Positions 36,771 to 50,179 of a DNA stretch of 64,000 nucleotides are shown piece by piece. A model generated the notes under the pieces. That model saw nothing but the letters and a program-made list of their open reading frames with translations, did not search any database and had not been told where the DNA came from. Source of the DNA: Rotaria macrura (Eukaryota; Rotifera; Eurotatoria; Philodinida; Philodinidae); NCBI GenBank assembly GCA_900239685.1, contig OENT01000878.1, positions 1-64,000 of the forward strand, written 5' to 3'. The position numbers and the translations under genes are program-made. The first letter of the stretch is position 1. Every line of letters begins with the position of its first letter.

Positions 36771-39116
36771 GACTGTCGAAAAACCAACTAGCTACTCTAT
36801 TTGAGCAGTTTTTCACTTCATTAAAGTTGCACGAATGGCATCATCTGACCTAACAAACTAACAGATAAAAAATTAGAGTAGTTTTCATTTCATAATGCTT
36901 TCAAATGAGTCAAAGAGATAAAAAATTGTTCCATCAGTAACTCATGTGTCATATATCAATGGCGCACGTATCTACTTAGGACGTTTTCAGTGATATTATC
37001 GAAAGCTATGCCTATGTCGGACACACAGTTATTGATGACTTTCGGCTTTAGCAGATGGATAACTATTTGGCCAAAATCTACATGGGGTCAATAACTAGAG
37101 TATTTAAAAACTGTGACCATTAAATATCTATATAGGATTCAATTTTAACATGACAATTATTTAAAGGAAATTTTTCGACTGTACTACCGAAAGTTGCAGT
37201 ATAGAAAGTGAAATTAAGTTAATGATTCAGATATTATGTGTCAACGTACTTTCTCATAGGGGCGTATGCCAAATTTGGAGATGATTTTTCATCTTTTTGA
37301 GTCAAAGGCATATTCTTTTTCTTAGAAAAATTATTGTTAGAAGATGATAAATGATGGCATACTAGTTATGATAGTTGATGCTTTTTACTAGTTTGTTCTA
37401 GAGAGTGACCAAATGGGCATGAATCTCACTCTAATTAATATTCATACATCCGACAAACTCATTCTTCTACGCATTACGCTTTAATAAAGTTGCAAGAAAA
37501 CTTAATTAAAGAGAATATCTACGAACTTCACAAGGACATCGTCCATCGAAGGTTTACTCGGCAATATATGCAAAACAACTTTTTGATATCATGCTACTCA
37601 CAATGAAGTAATTTCTATGCCAACTGACTCAGAGACTTGGGACTCATTTGTGCTCAACAATTGCATGGTTGACTTTTGAAAAAAAGACCTTGTGCTTAGT
37701 TCGATCGCTTCTTACCTTGATATCGACCACGCTCTGCAGTTGTATTTGACTTCCTTAAAAAAAGTGTCAATAGTGCTGTGTTGAAAACGATACAATGCCG
37801 TTTGTACATGTACACCTTACACTATGCCGCAAAAAAATGAAAGAAAAAAAACCGCAGCACACCTGCTTTTCTTTCCACGGCAGTATCAAGTTTTATTCAA
37901 TGACACACAAGTGGGGAAACTGCAAGTTTGTCGACAACATATTTGTTGAAGCAAAACAATGCTGTTCTTTTGCATGCGCTGTATTGCAAGGTTTATTGAG
38001 TGAATAGAGGGCACTGTTGTTCGATATTGTATCAACAGCCTTTTTTACCAATAGAATCCAGAACTGGTTAATAAACAAATAATTACATGTGATTAAAAAG
38101 GACAAAACGGCGTGCACAAACGTTGGATAGGAGTTTGATAATGTATGCTCGTTTTCTGATTTTGAACAGATTTGAGTCTTTAAAAACATTTTGCATGGAA
38201 TGTGGAAAGAAAGACTATTGCTAAACAGATATATGATTTATCGAAATCGGTACAGATCACGAGCAATAGAATGGCAATGAGAGTGCGTAGTGAAACACTC
38301 TTGAGCACTCATGAAATCAACTGAAAGCTTTAAGCTAATATTGACCGACTGCAAGATATTAAATTCATGTTTTTTAAAGAAAAGGGTACAAATAACTAAT
38401 AAACACAAGAAAATTAAAGAATAAATTTATAAGAAATGCTCGCACGGTCGATAGAGAAAATCATTCCAGATTCTATTGTTACAATATAAACTTTGTATGA
38501 TTTCTCGAAAAAATGATACGTAAAATATGATTACGCCAAACTATGAATATAAATTTGGTTTTTTCAAATTTTTATCAACACGAAGTTCTAAAAAATACGT
38601 ACTAAAATTTTTCAACCCATTCTCAACTCACTTGATATGAAACTACCAGTTCAATGTTTAGAAAAAAAAATGAAGATACAACGTTTTTAATTTATGATTC
38701 AATTCATATGCTATTCAGGTAATAGGTTACTGAATTAATTGACAGCTAAACTAATTGAAACTTTATGTGATGGGAAACAATTTTAATTGATATTAAATTT
38801 AAAACATCTTCAATACTGTATGTACAAGTTCAAGTTACAATGGTTAAATATCTTAGCGAAAGTAAAATCTTTTTTTTTATTAACTCCATTATATACAGAT
38901 TGCGTTCAATTCTTCTATCTTCTATTAATGGTGATACTTTTGACTTGACTTTTAACGAGAAAATTTAGACAATACGTTTCTGAAAAATTTGATCTATAAC
39001 ATACCCAGTTATATTTCGGTATTAGTGTCATTCAAGCTTTCTCGAAGTTTCTTAAGTAGCACATTGGAGAAAAGTAGATTTTTCCTAACAATACATTCTA
39101 GATAATGATTCGTTGC
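36771..39116. other. Intergenic AT-rich region
   Basis: Upstream flank of the G-domain gene. Short chance frames occur on both strands (for example 37795-38189), none with domains or neighbouring exons. No repeats were noticed. Confidence 0.4.
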
Positions 39117-39224
39117 TACTCTCTAAAAAAAACCGTTTCGCAGAAAACCAACGAAAAAAAGTTTCCGAACCATCGCAAACGTTTTTTCGTTTGTTTTCTG
39201 GGAAACGGGTTTTTTTAGAGAGTA
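39117..39224. mobile_element. Palindromic Tc1/mariner-like MITE with TA duplication
   Basis: The 104-bp element (39119-39222) is almost a perfect palindrome. Its left arm begins ctctctaaaaaaaaccgttt and the right arm ends with the complement, aaacgggtttttttagagag. The arms are about 50 bp and meet with almost no loop. A TA dinucleotide flanks both sides (39117-39118 and 39223-39224), as expected for Tc1/mariner insertion. No coding capacity. Confidence 0.75.
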
Positions 39225-41318
39225 ATACATATTTTTTCATGGTTTTTAATATTCCGATTAACGATCGCTGGATTCAGAATACTCAATCTAAATACTAAAA
39301 TATTCAAAAAAATGAATTAACATCTATTTAGAAGAAAAAATTAAGATATATGACCATTTGGTTATAAAGTTGAAGGTCTTATTAGTAATAAAACAATTAC
39401 GAACTTGATGGTGGTGTGAAATTTTTAACGGATGATCTACCGCTATCAAATAAATCTATTGACTATGCATTTATTCAATATTTCGGAAGACAACCAATGA
39501 TATGTATCCAACCAAATTATTATAATTTAGAAACGATTCATCTTTGATGTGATGACTCTGTTGAAAGCATGACATGTATACAAAAACTCAGTTTTAAATC
39601 CAATGAGGTGGTTTTTTCATAGAGTAATATACTCAATATATATCGATAAAATAAATAAAACGGGTATATCTCGGTATAGAAATTATTTCTAGAATTAATT
39701 TTCGTGTGTGACATGTATATTAGATTATTCTAGTTTTTGTTAAAAAGTTGTCTGTTGAGATTTTCTGTTAGAGTTCACGTGAATAAAAGATGAACATATG
39801 CAAATGAAGCAAGTAAACAAAGACGTTGATTTTCCTTTCGAGCATTTTAATGTATAGATATTTCAGTGGAAAACAACCTTCTGCATGGCATAGATACATA
39901 AGAAAAGTCCACCACATAAGCCAAGCGATATAAACATATGAGGATGTCGTTCGAATATTGAAAGAGTTTTAGTGAAATATTAGTATGTGCATTTCAAGGA
40001 TTACTACTTAACTTTAAGACGATCTATTAGGGGCATAACTATGGGTGGCCCATATGAGATTCTCAGCCCCATCAGCGGGATTTTTAGCTTCATCAAGTTT
40101 GCGTCGAAGTTACTTGACTTTTTAAACAATGGACGATATTTTCTTTTGAGTGTAGTGGACCATCGGATCAAGTGGTGGAGGAATAGCTCCTGTAAAAGCG
40201 GGAAGCGTTCATCCTACATAAAGTGATGAATAACAAGGAGATATAGAAAACATAGATACCGTTTTTTTACAAATATCCTGCAGTACTTTTCCGCTCATAC
40301 CGTAACTCAAAGACATATTGTTCTTTTCCCAAGAGAAGCATTCTACAGAGAAGGAATGAAGCAATGCACCAATGTAAATACCCATCCCGCACTTTGCATT
40401 ATACATATAATCTCTGCTGAAACGGCATACATTTCTGTAACGCAAAGCCCATTTCTCTCAAACTTTTGTGCTAGATTAGATAAATAATCTTATTAATTTC
40501 TTCTTATATTCGAACATGTTTCTATTGATTTATTCTTCTCTCGGGTACATTTCTCTTTGGATGGATTGAAGTGGCTCATTTTGTGGAACTCACATATGTT
40601 TTGAAGAAAATAATGAGTGTACATTTAAGAGCAAGTTTTTTGATGCTCCGCATTCCCTTCACTCCCGATTCCAGACATAGTCCTTGGTTACAGACCACCC
40701 CCGCCTCCCCCACCCCAATAAAAACATAGCAACCAGCATTATATGATCGTGATGTATCACAGCTTTATTTACTGCTTTTATCAATAAAAGTGATATGAAA
40801 AATGTTAAATCCAGAAAAATGAAAAATGAAAAGTTAAAAATAACGAGTGAATAACAAGAATGAGAATGAAAGCTTGGGTGCCCATCAAAACCGACGATAA
40901 AACTAAATTCGTGATATTACATTTTATGTATTTCCTATAAGTATTATGAAACTGTAGATATGTGCTTTCCCTATTATAGCCCCAAAGGGCTACACTAAAA
41001 CTATTTTCTTTTGAAAGGGAAACGTCTTACAAGCTAATGATTTCTACTAGAAAAGCATTTCTGTTTGTCTTTTTGTCGTAAATGATTTCTGCTAGGATGA
41101 AAACGATTTCTTGATTTCGTCAGATGCGGTTCGGCTCTCATCGAATGTAACTCCACAAAATTGAACAAAATTTCATCTCTCTTTTCACCATCTTGAGTCC
41201 AGGGACTGAGCCCCACCATCCTTAAATTTCTGGCTACAGCACTACGATATATGCCCAAAAATGCTGACAGTCATCAGCTCTACGAATAATATCAATGATC
41301 TAACTTAAGAATAATCAA
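39225..41318. other. Intergenic region with possible transposon relics
   Basis: No gene recognised. Around 40028-40080 (taggggcataactatgggtgg and following) and 41190-41262 are GC-richer blocks that look like decayed ends of DNA transposons. They do not pair convincingly as one element. A C-rich run lies at about 40698-40720. Confidence 0.35.
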
Positions 41319-41910
41319 ATCTAGTTCAGAGATAGACAACTCCAAGTATGCACCGCTCCAACTCCAAATAAGTCCCCTCCTATTTTCAAAAATATCATTG
41401 CAATTCTATTCAACTTCGATTTCACGAAGTTGAACTCATCTTAATAGAAATTTTAAAATACGAAACCTTTTCAATATGATCCTACGAAAAATATTAATGA
41501 ATTGCCTAATTATTATTCTTCACCGAATTGTTTAACAGTTAATATTAAATCATGCTACCAATGACTTACTAAATTATCTCTCTATTCTTTCTCTCCCCCC
41601 AATGCCATCATTCAAAGTCATCTATTCATCGGTCTCTTAATTGAGCCATGAATATCATGCATGTGCACGTCTGTTTCTATTATCGACTTTTTTCCATTCT
41701 CTTCCTCTTCCGGCTAGTTATATAATCAAAAGAAGTTGGAAGACAGTCATAAACTCCAACTCTGTCCCAAGTCATTTAAACTCCAATCGAACTTTACCCA
41801 CCAATTGAAAGATTCCGACCCAACTCTGCTCCAACACTAATGAAAAGAAAAACGTCATCTCCAGAGTTAAATCCAACTCCGATTTGGAGTTGTCCATCTC
41901 TGATCTAGTT
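41319..41910. mobile_element. hAT-type MITE with 8-bp target duplication
   Basis: The element spans 41327-41902 (576 bp). Its 18-bp inverted ends, cagagatagacaactcca and tggagttgtccatctctg, differ at one base. It is flanked by exact 8-bp direct repeats atctagtt (41319-41326 and 41903-41910), the hAT hallmark. The interior contains many aactcc/ctccaac motifs near both ends and no transposase frame, so it is non-autonomous. Confidence 0.88.
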
Positions 41911-43524
41911 TACACTATATTTCATCATCGCTCAATATATTTCATGCATGGCTATAGCTTATTTGTGTAAGAATCATGACAAGTTATTTTATTATATGGA
42001 AATCTTTTAACAAATTAATAAATTATCCATTCGTTTGGATTTCGACAAGTATGCTTCATTATCCACAAAAATTTTACGTCAGTCATAGATGAGGAAATAT
42101 ACTGTGCATCTATTTAGATTCTATTTTATTATTCAATCATTAATCGATGGGTTCGGAAAAGAAATTTATTCTCAATTTCTTTTTATTCGGCATTCAAAGT
42201 GTTTCTCAGTGCCATCATTTACTGATCATGTATAACTCAAGGCTTGTATTGAGCACAGAATTAAACCAAACAGACATATAGTTATTTGTTTCTTCTACGG
42301 TACCTCTTATACAGACTATATTCAATATTTAAGTCAAGGCGTGTAGAAAGTATCACACTTGTATGCTACTAAATACTTCATTCTCACATGGTCCAGCTCT
42401 TTTTTTTTTCAGAAGAGTCTCTAGCGTAAATCAAAGAATGAGTTGAAGATTGCCAGACCAAGAACATTACTATAATCATTAAAAAATACTGAGTATGTGT
42501 TATTTGATGTCTCGACTTAAATTAAATATATTGAGTGCCTGCCTCGCCGTTCGCAATGTGCGACGAAAGCATTTATTCTGTTCTTCTTTAAATTTATACA
42601 GATTTACTAAATGTTCAGTGTCCAAAAAATACATATCATGCTCTGGTTTTTGAAAAAATGTTACTTACATCCACATTCATCTAGAAAATTACTTGACATT
42701 CAGACATCTTACATTCTAATTTTGTAAAGGATCATTGAACTACATCCGAAAGGAAAAACTATGTCTATCTAAAATAGTTCGATTTGTAACAGATAGAACC
42801 ATCGTCAATCAAGATAAAGATTTCAGTAATTTTGTACGATTAGCTTTTCCCATACTTTCATAGATTTGAATATGTAAACTATCTGTGTCATAGTATTCAT
42901 ATGACTTTAGTGAAGATTTCTAGGTATACCATTGTAGTCTTCGAGTTGATAATACTATATGAGCACAAGTTACTCATATTCCATTTAACATGCCATTTTC
43001 TTTTATGGTCTACAAAAATTGTTACATTCCATTCTTGATTGTCAGTATTTCTTTCAATAATACAGAAGCATTTTCATTGGGCTTTAGAAATAAACTATAA
43101 AATGAGAAACGCCTTTTGCTATTGCTATAGATCTTTGCCAATAATATATTCAAAGGAACTCGTTGTAAATTGATAGTAGATTCTGAAATTTGCTTTGAAT
43201 ACTACTTCTCGTAATGATAATTGAAATACCTCAGCTTGCACGTTCTAAGGGGATTCGCGATTCATAATCGCATTCTCGTACTTAATCTTATTTTCATACA
43301 AAATAAATATTTGAAATTATCTTGACTAATATGCATGAGGATTTACGTGATTACACAAATGAAGAAAATTATCGAAGAGGAATATCTAGTTATGAATAAA
43401 TATCTGATATGTCTTCTATTTTCCTATGTAAAAGTCTTTGAATTTAATAGACAATAATTCATAGAAAGGATGCAGATTCATTTATAAGATATCATTCGAT
43501 TTGATTCATCAAAAACTAGTATCT
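41911..43524. other. Intergenic AT-rich region
   Basis: No gene, RNA or repeat supported. It is the upstream flank of the opsin pseudogene. Confidence 0.4.
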
Positions 43525-45313
43525 ATGTTCTTCAATTATTCTTCGACTATCGACGAACTTCTTTCTTCTGATAATACCTTATTTTTGAGTCGTCCTTCCC
43601 CATACCAATCCAGTGTAACATAATTCGTAGTATAGGCATGTTTTTGTGTATTGTTGCAGGTTTTGGCATTATTTTGAATGGAGCTCTGCTTTACAGTTTT
43701 CTACGATATAAGGCTCTCCGTACATCTCCAAATATATTCGTTATGTTCATTACAGTAATCAGTCTATTTACCTCGTGCACAATACTCCCGGTGACAGACA
43801 CATCGTCAATGTGTTGTCGATAGTGATATAAACGTGCAGGCTGTCAATTGAACGCTATAACTGTCTATTTTTATGGATGCTCAAACTCCTATTTGTTATG
43901 TGCAGCAAGTCTTAGTCGTTGAGATGTGATTATTCATCCATTTCAAGTTAAGAAACTCACTGTAAACAATCATTCCATAGTGAACGTTCTGATTAAATTC
44001 GAACAAAGCTTGAAAATGTCTAGAACATTCAAGGATGAACATGGGTACGTCAAATAGAAAAATATATCGAACAAATTTGCAGTACATAGACTTACATTAA
44101 AAAATGTCAAAGTTCTTATGATTTAAAATTGACTAGTTTAAAGGGATGCACTTTTCTGAAGCAAAATTGACGTTGTTCCAGTGATTCAAAGCACAGTTGT
44201 AATAATTCAAAATGAACATAAAACAGTTGGTACCTACTCGTAACATAATTAAATACATTGAAGTAAACTTCAAGCAACAAAGTTCACTATCCCCCAGTGG
44301 TGGCAAGTATAAACAAGAAAATATTTCTAACAGCTCCTCTTCAGAAGTTTAGCAACACTTAATCCACTCCCTTCTCTTCCGGTTTTAAATGAATATGTTT
44401 TATCGATGGCTCCTAAGAAACTGGTAAACCTTTCAAAAGCAAAACCACTTTGTTGTAAAAATATCTGTAGGTAAACAAATGTATTATAGTTTCTTGTTTT
44501 GCAATGTTCATTGCTTTTACTTGGGCTATGCTACCAGTTATGGGTTCGAATGAAAATACTATTGAAGTAAATTTTGAATGACTGATCACGCCAACAAATT
44601 TCATATGAAATAAAGTGATATTTTGCAATTGAAATGAAAGGGAGCTCGAACATCTTGCTGCATCAACTATCAATTGGTACGATCGTCGCGCTTCTTAATG
44701 CGCATTCGCTTTCTTTCTTTTCATTTTTGTCTATTATATCCCACTTATGATTCTCATCGCTACAAATACAATTACTTTACTGGAACTGAAACGAACGCGT
44801 AGAAAAGTCGAAGCTGGCATTCAAACAGTATTTACTCTAAAACGAATTCAAATGGAACGAAAAATTCTCGAAGGTAAGCATTATCTACTATTCACTGAAT
44901 GATCTTCATTCGCCACTATATGAATTTTGATATTGTCTTGACAATGTGGTTTATCTTTTTCTCATCTAGGGATTATAGTTACAATTATAGGTTTTATTTT
45001 CTCATGGACTCTTTATGCAGTCGTATTTTTTATTTTGACATTTCTAGGTAAAGATTATTCTATATCACTCATAGCTACATTCTCGTGTGGTTGCTTTGCT
45101 AAAACATCAGTTATATATATTCCAGCATTCTATTTTGTCGCATCAATTCATTTTCAACTGCAATTTGTTAATCAAGATCCATTGGATTCAATAGTGCGTA
45201 CTAAACAAGTAAATCCAACTCTATCTCTTATAGCAATTTTACACAACAATATCGATAAAACGGCCATAAAACGTATTACAGACAACATATATTTGCAAAC
45301 TACGGTAACTTAA
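43525..45313 (+). pseudogene. Opsin-type GPCR pseudogene retaining the TM7 lysine
   Basis: Pieces of a multi-exon opsin are recognisable in order. An N-terminus with an NYS sequon starts at Met43525. TM1 (FLCIVAGFGIILNGALL) is followed by the opsin-like loop KALRTSPN. The TM3 block has the disulphide Cys in AGCQLNA and a CAASLSR end. TM4 (FIAFTWAMLPVMG) leads to an ECL2 ending NWYDRR. TM5 and a basic loop (KRIQMERKILEG) end at 44873. After a 96-nt gt/ag intron the last exon (44970-45313) gives TM6 and TM7. TM7 contains FAKTSVIY, with the retinal-Schiff-base Lys codon at 45101-45103; NPxxY has become IPAFY. Lesions are a frame change between the N-terminus and TM1 near 43612 and stops at 43821-43826 (TAG TGA), 43920-43922 (TGA) and 44696-44698 (TAA). 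Two or more TMs therefore cannot be translated continuously. The opsin subclass is undecided. Confidence 0.8.
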
Positions 45314-48169
45314 ATTAACTAATAAATGTTCGTTTCTTTAATATTTATTGTGTGTGTATTTTTCTGTATTTGTATCTATGTATTGCGCATGACTTTTAAT
45401 AACTCTCGAGACTCGTTCTAGCGTTTCGAAGAGAAATGTTATTAGTTGGTGTTCAATATTTTACCAGGAATTGTGCTCAATATTAGTGTGTTGGTAGCAT
45501 TTCACACCATAGAACATGTCAAATACATGAGCATCCCTTTTCTGCTCTTCAATAATTGTATAGAATTTTTCTGATGAACATATGGAAATCTAAAGTTCTT
45601 TGAAAAAACGATGTCGTAGAGCAATTTAAATATCTTCAAATAAAACTAAACTTTTTTCTTTTTGTCGATATCAAAAGACTTGATTCGTTCATTAGCTCTT
45701 CTGAATATCCCACTTATGGACATGAACAACATTATATTTTAATCACTTGTTGAATAGCACAAACGAACATTGTCAAAGGCACTATCATGTAAAAATTCTT
45801 AATGAAATGTAATTTCGAAGATATCCACATCGGTCTTATTGTATGAGATCAGCTGTTGTGAAGTTTTAAGAGTCAAACAGAAAATCTAAGGGCTACAAAT
45901 CACCATAGAAACATCTTTCGAAGTTTCTAGTCATCACTAGACATGTCATCAATGGTAAACGTAAACCGTACTACTTAGTCAACAAAGTTGTTACTTTCGA
46001 TCGATGATACCAGCCAAGCTTTAGTAAATTAGTACTTCCAAGTTACAAAACACATATAGCGGAAGCATGCACACTCAGCTATTGTAGTAGGAGTGGTCTA
46101 TATTGTGAAAATAATGTTCATGAAAGATTTCTCATGTTATGATTGACAGTAGGGCTGTTGAGTACATAAATATCAATGGTGATAGCAATTGATGTGTACT
46201 ATTAGCTGCTCTAAGAATCAGATCATCACATGAATGCATGTCCTCTGGTTCAAAGGATTATAATGGTTATACGTTAAAGTGTATTCAAAAGTTATTCTAC
46301 GAAACACTCCTTATCTACGGGTGCCTGCACGCAACTATGTTTCATTTGTATGAAAATAACCCTTGACAGAAACGTATGCCAGTGCACTATCAGTTTAATC
46401 GTCAAACTGACCTTCAATACTTGACCAATCCATAATAACAGCTAGATGTGTAGGTGATCCACATTTCGTTTTTTTTTGCCTAGTAATGAATCCAAGACAG
46501 CCGTTACTGCAATATAATGAACGCAATCTTAATTGGAACTGCATTAGAGGTTTGTACTAGGAAATGACAGTCATAGTTGCATGCTTACTAATTATATATT
46601 TGCCCTCGTAAAATATGCTTCAAGATATTTTATTGACTGAAAGATAACAGAAAATTCTGAAATCAAGAAAAGATCAATACACTCTGATGGTATTGATTTC
46701 TATGCAATATTCAGAACCGATGTATTCTACATCGATAGTATGATGCAAATATATCACCGTTAGTGCTTGCATTCTGATATGACATGCGAATCGATCAAGA
46801 TCAAAACAGTTTATTCTAGATCGAAACTAATGGCAAGATTCAAGTCTTTCTAAAATTGAGAAATCTCTGAAAATGATGTAATCGAACAGAGGAAATTCTC
46901 TTTTGTATCGATTAAAAGCTGTAACATTTACAGGTAACTCTTTAATTTCGCTAAGAAACGATATTCATATGTGTTCTTACGAATAAAAAAAAGTTCTTTA
47001 TTTCTAGAGATATAAATTCGAAAAGTAAGACAGACACATTTTATTTCCATAGTCATCTATTGGGATGAAACACAATGTCTGTGCGATAGTTTCTATTTTA
47101 GTGCAAATAACAGCTCCGTTTCTCCCATGATCTATCTATTTAATCATGTGAAAATATTAAATAACATTTTTCAGGGAGTTTTTTGTTTGATTATTCGACA
47201 AAGTGCATTATCATACTGTTTATTTTTATTATTGGACGTTTGTTCGTGTCATTTATTCGTGTGGTTCATCATATTCAAGAAAGTGATCTTTTTTCAACTG
47301 CATTCTTCTCTTGATAGAATTTCTATGAGTTTCTCTTTTCTATTACATTGTAGATCTTATTCAATTCATTGAATCACAGAATTATGGTAAATCTGTTGCT
47401 TATGAATAATTTCAATATATCTGGATCAATATAAATGGAAATCAATGATTACAGACTATAGATTTGCATCACAACTCATTACATTAGTTTCTTAAATAAA
47501 CATGAATACATATAAAAGATTACCTATAGCGGAAAGTCTTTACATCAAAAAAGGTTTGATCAGTTTTATTGAAAAAAACACAACTTATACTAAATAATAT
47601 GTTCAAGACTGTTTCTGAAGATTTCATTATGTTCACAAAGTTAAAAAGTAGTAATGATCGTTATAGCCAATGAAATGAATGTAGAAAAAAAAATCTTCTA
47701 CAGTTCGAAATTTAAAAGATAAATTCTAATACCATGAATAAAAATGGCGTTTTTTCCCTGTAATTGTTAACGAACATAAAACACATGACGCTGATGTGTA
47801 ACTCTATCTCAGCAAAGATACCAGTTTTGTTTTGCATGAGTTCTAATTTATATTTTTATGCTTCTTCGATTTTCTAATCTAATCCATAAAAATGGCTATT
47901 CGACTTTGACTTTTTTCAAATCATGTTAATTATTATCAAACAGATGTTCATGAATGTTCAAGTATCTATTTACTATTCACTCAAATATTTGACAGTAGAG
48001 AGAAATGAATCGTTCGTTAAACGCTTTTCATCACTCATCAATCGTTATCATTATATGGTCTGTCTATGTTTACTTTTCTTTCTTCGTTCTCTTTTTTTTC
48101 GTATTTGAATCTAAAAGGTCATTTAAATTGAATATCACATTCCAGTAAGCATACAACAAAGAATTTATT
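45314..48169. other. Intergenic AT-rich region
   Basis: No gene recognised in 2.9 kb; only short hydrophobic chance frames such as 47127-47372. No repeats noticed. Confidence 0.4.
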
Positions 48170-48500
48170 ATGACTCTTGCTCGTTACAGTTTATTATTAG
48201 TTGCATTTCTTACGATATTCATCCTTCAAACAAATGGTATGTATAAGTATTACTTTGTGTTCAATGTTCTATTGAAAATTGTCGTTTATTTAAGGGTTTC
48301 TATTCGGACAATGGTGTTTAGGTGCTCATCAAGAATACCAACTGTGTGGTTCAGCTTGTCCTCTATCCTGCAGTGATGTACGTCATGCAAGATATTTCAA
48401 ACCATGTACATATCAATGTGTACGTGGCTGTTTTTGTAAAGCTGGTTATTCTCGAAGAACACATCCAAGAAGTCAATGTATTCCTGATTGGCGGTGTTAG
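48170..48500 (+). CDS. Secreted TIL-domain (trypsin-inhibitor-like, 10-Cys) protein
   Basis: Two exons, 48170-48236 and 48295-48500, join across a 58-nt gt/ag intron (phase 1) to give exactly 91 codons, or 90 aa. Residues 1 to about 22 form a signal peptide (hydrophobic LLLVAFLTIFIL core, ending near TNG). The mature part of about 67 residues has ten cysteines in TIL spacing: a first Cys in QWCLG, then LCGSACPLSC, then KPC, YQC, RGCFC, SQC and a final WRC. TIL proteins typically inhibit serine proteases outside the cell through a reactive loop between the fifth and sixth Cys. Here that loop is very short (CTYQC), so protease specificity is unclear. Using the upstream taag acceptor rather than the gtttag one restores the first Cys, which supports this start of exon 2. 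The gene is compact and has no close neighbour. Confidence 0.82.
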
Positions 48501-50179
48501 CTCGATTTCATAGCATTCGAATGCGAATGTATCATTAATCAGAATGACTTGTTTTTCAGAAGAAAAAAATATTGTACCTCATAACAAAAATAAATCATCA
48601 TTGCGAAACATATATGAAAATTCTTAGTTCAATGCTATGTGTCATTATTATACTAACTAAACTTCAATCTCTTTTACATGATTCGAAATTATGATATCAT
48701 AACTATTCATACTGTAAAACTTGATTTCAAGTGTTCAGCATATGCCGATGGCCTCATATAAATATTCATGTTCGAAAACTGAACGAATCAACGAAATTTT
48801 CATGGATCTTATTAATCAAATAAATAAAGTTTTAAAAATTCTTTCCCACCCTCTTTCTCGAAACGGATTTTCTCGATATTTTTTAAGTGAATATGATTCA
48901 AGGGCATCCATAGTTGTTGGTTTTTTTTGAGATTTTTGAAGGTAAGTTGTCAATAGATATGAAATAAGAAAACTCTAGAAAAGATTCGAACCACTTTAAT
49001 TGTTAGTGACAAATGGTATGTGTATTCTTAAGTAAATTCACAATTGCTATCGTTAGAGATTTGTATGACGAATTCTTGAGATCTACTATTATGTATGTTA
49101 TTATTTGAAAATCTCGTACATATTATTAGTTTTGTACTATATATAAATTCTTGAGAACAATATAGTTTAGAAAATGAAATTAATTCGAATAAAAACTAAT
49201 AGGATCTTGTTGTAATTCATTGTCATCATCATTATTCAACTACATCCTAACTAGCGTGCTATGTAATTCTTGTAAATATTTCGCTTCAGAACAAACTCGA
49301 GTAATTTAGCGCTACAATAGGATGAATTCTTAATTCAATCTCGGAATCGAATTTGAAACTAACTCAATTAGAATTGAAGCTATTCAAAACTACAATCTAT
49401 AGGAGTTTTGCATCTTCTGTTAAAATTGACTAGATTGTTTATTATTAGTTAAGAATAATAATTGGCTTTCGATGTTCTAATTTTGATGATTTTTGTTGTA
49501 TAATGACATAAAACTGTACACAAGATCCTTACAATATACAACTAAGTAACTTTTGAAAATACTCAAGTCTAAGTAGGACGCATTCTTTAGTCTTGTTTGA
49601 ATTACTCTCATGTTCAATGTAGTACTATGTCAACCTCATGAATTAGAATTCGAGTTCTTTTTGGTGACTGAAGAGTAGTACTTGTGATCAATTATATTTT
49701 GAATGGGTTCTATTATTATTCATATTTTATCTACGTTCATGTAAGAAATGGCCATCAGTTAAGACAATAAGTATTATGGAAGTCAGGGGATCAGTTTTTC
49801 TTTTCTAATTAATATTATCTGTCACATTCGTTCAACTTGACGGGTTTCATGATTTGTCTTGATTTTCCACGCCATCACACTAAATTTTCCTTTTGATATT
49901 AATTGAGTTTTCCCATTATAGAATTTTCGAATGACAATAGATCATTTCTTGTAAAGCAATTTAATCAATATATGTACGTGTCCATGTTAATCTAATTTTT
50001 TTCGAAATCGATGTTATTCATTTGAGACAAAACATTATATCTGACAGGTTAAAATTAAAAAGAAGCATTTATGCACTCAACCATGATAGAAATAATGCTA
50101 TCGTTTGATAATGCTTGATAAATATATATGCATACCTTTTCATAATATAATATTTTTCAACATTTCAAACTTTCTTACT
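48501..50179. other. Intergenic AT-rich region upstream of the NADPH oxidase
   Basis: No gene or repeat supported. The promoter of the oxidase gene should lie near its right edge, but no specific element was identified. Confidence 0.4.

Noticed and set aside
40028-41262. Possible full-length DNA transposon between two GC-richer blocks
   Set aside because: The two ends share only loose similarity and no target duplication was found; kept only as possible relics.
43613-43659. 47-nt gt/ag intron joining the opsin N-terminus to TM1
   Set aside because: The join is in frame but would delete half of TM1; the unspliced frame gives a full TM1, so a frameshift is the likelier reading.
44413-44673. 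Minus-strand 86-codon frame in the opsin region
   Set aside because: The plus strand here reads as opsin TM4 and ECL2, so the minus frame is a shadow.
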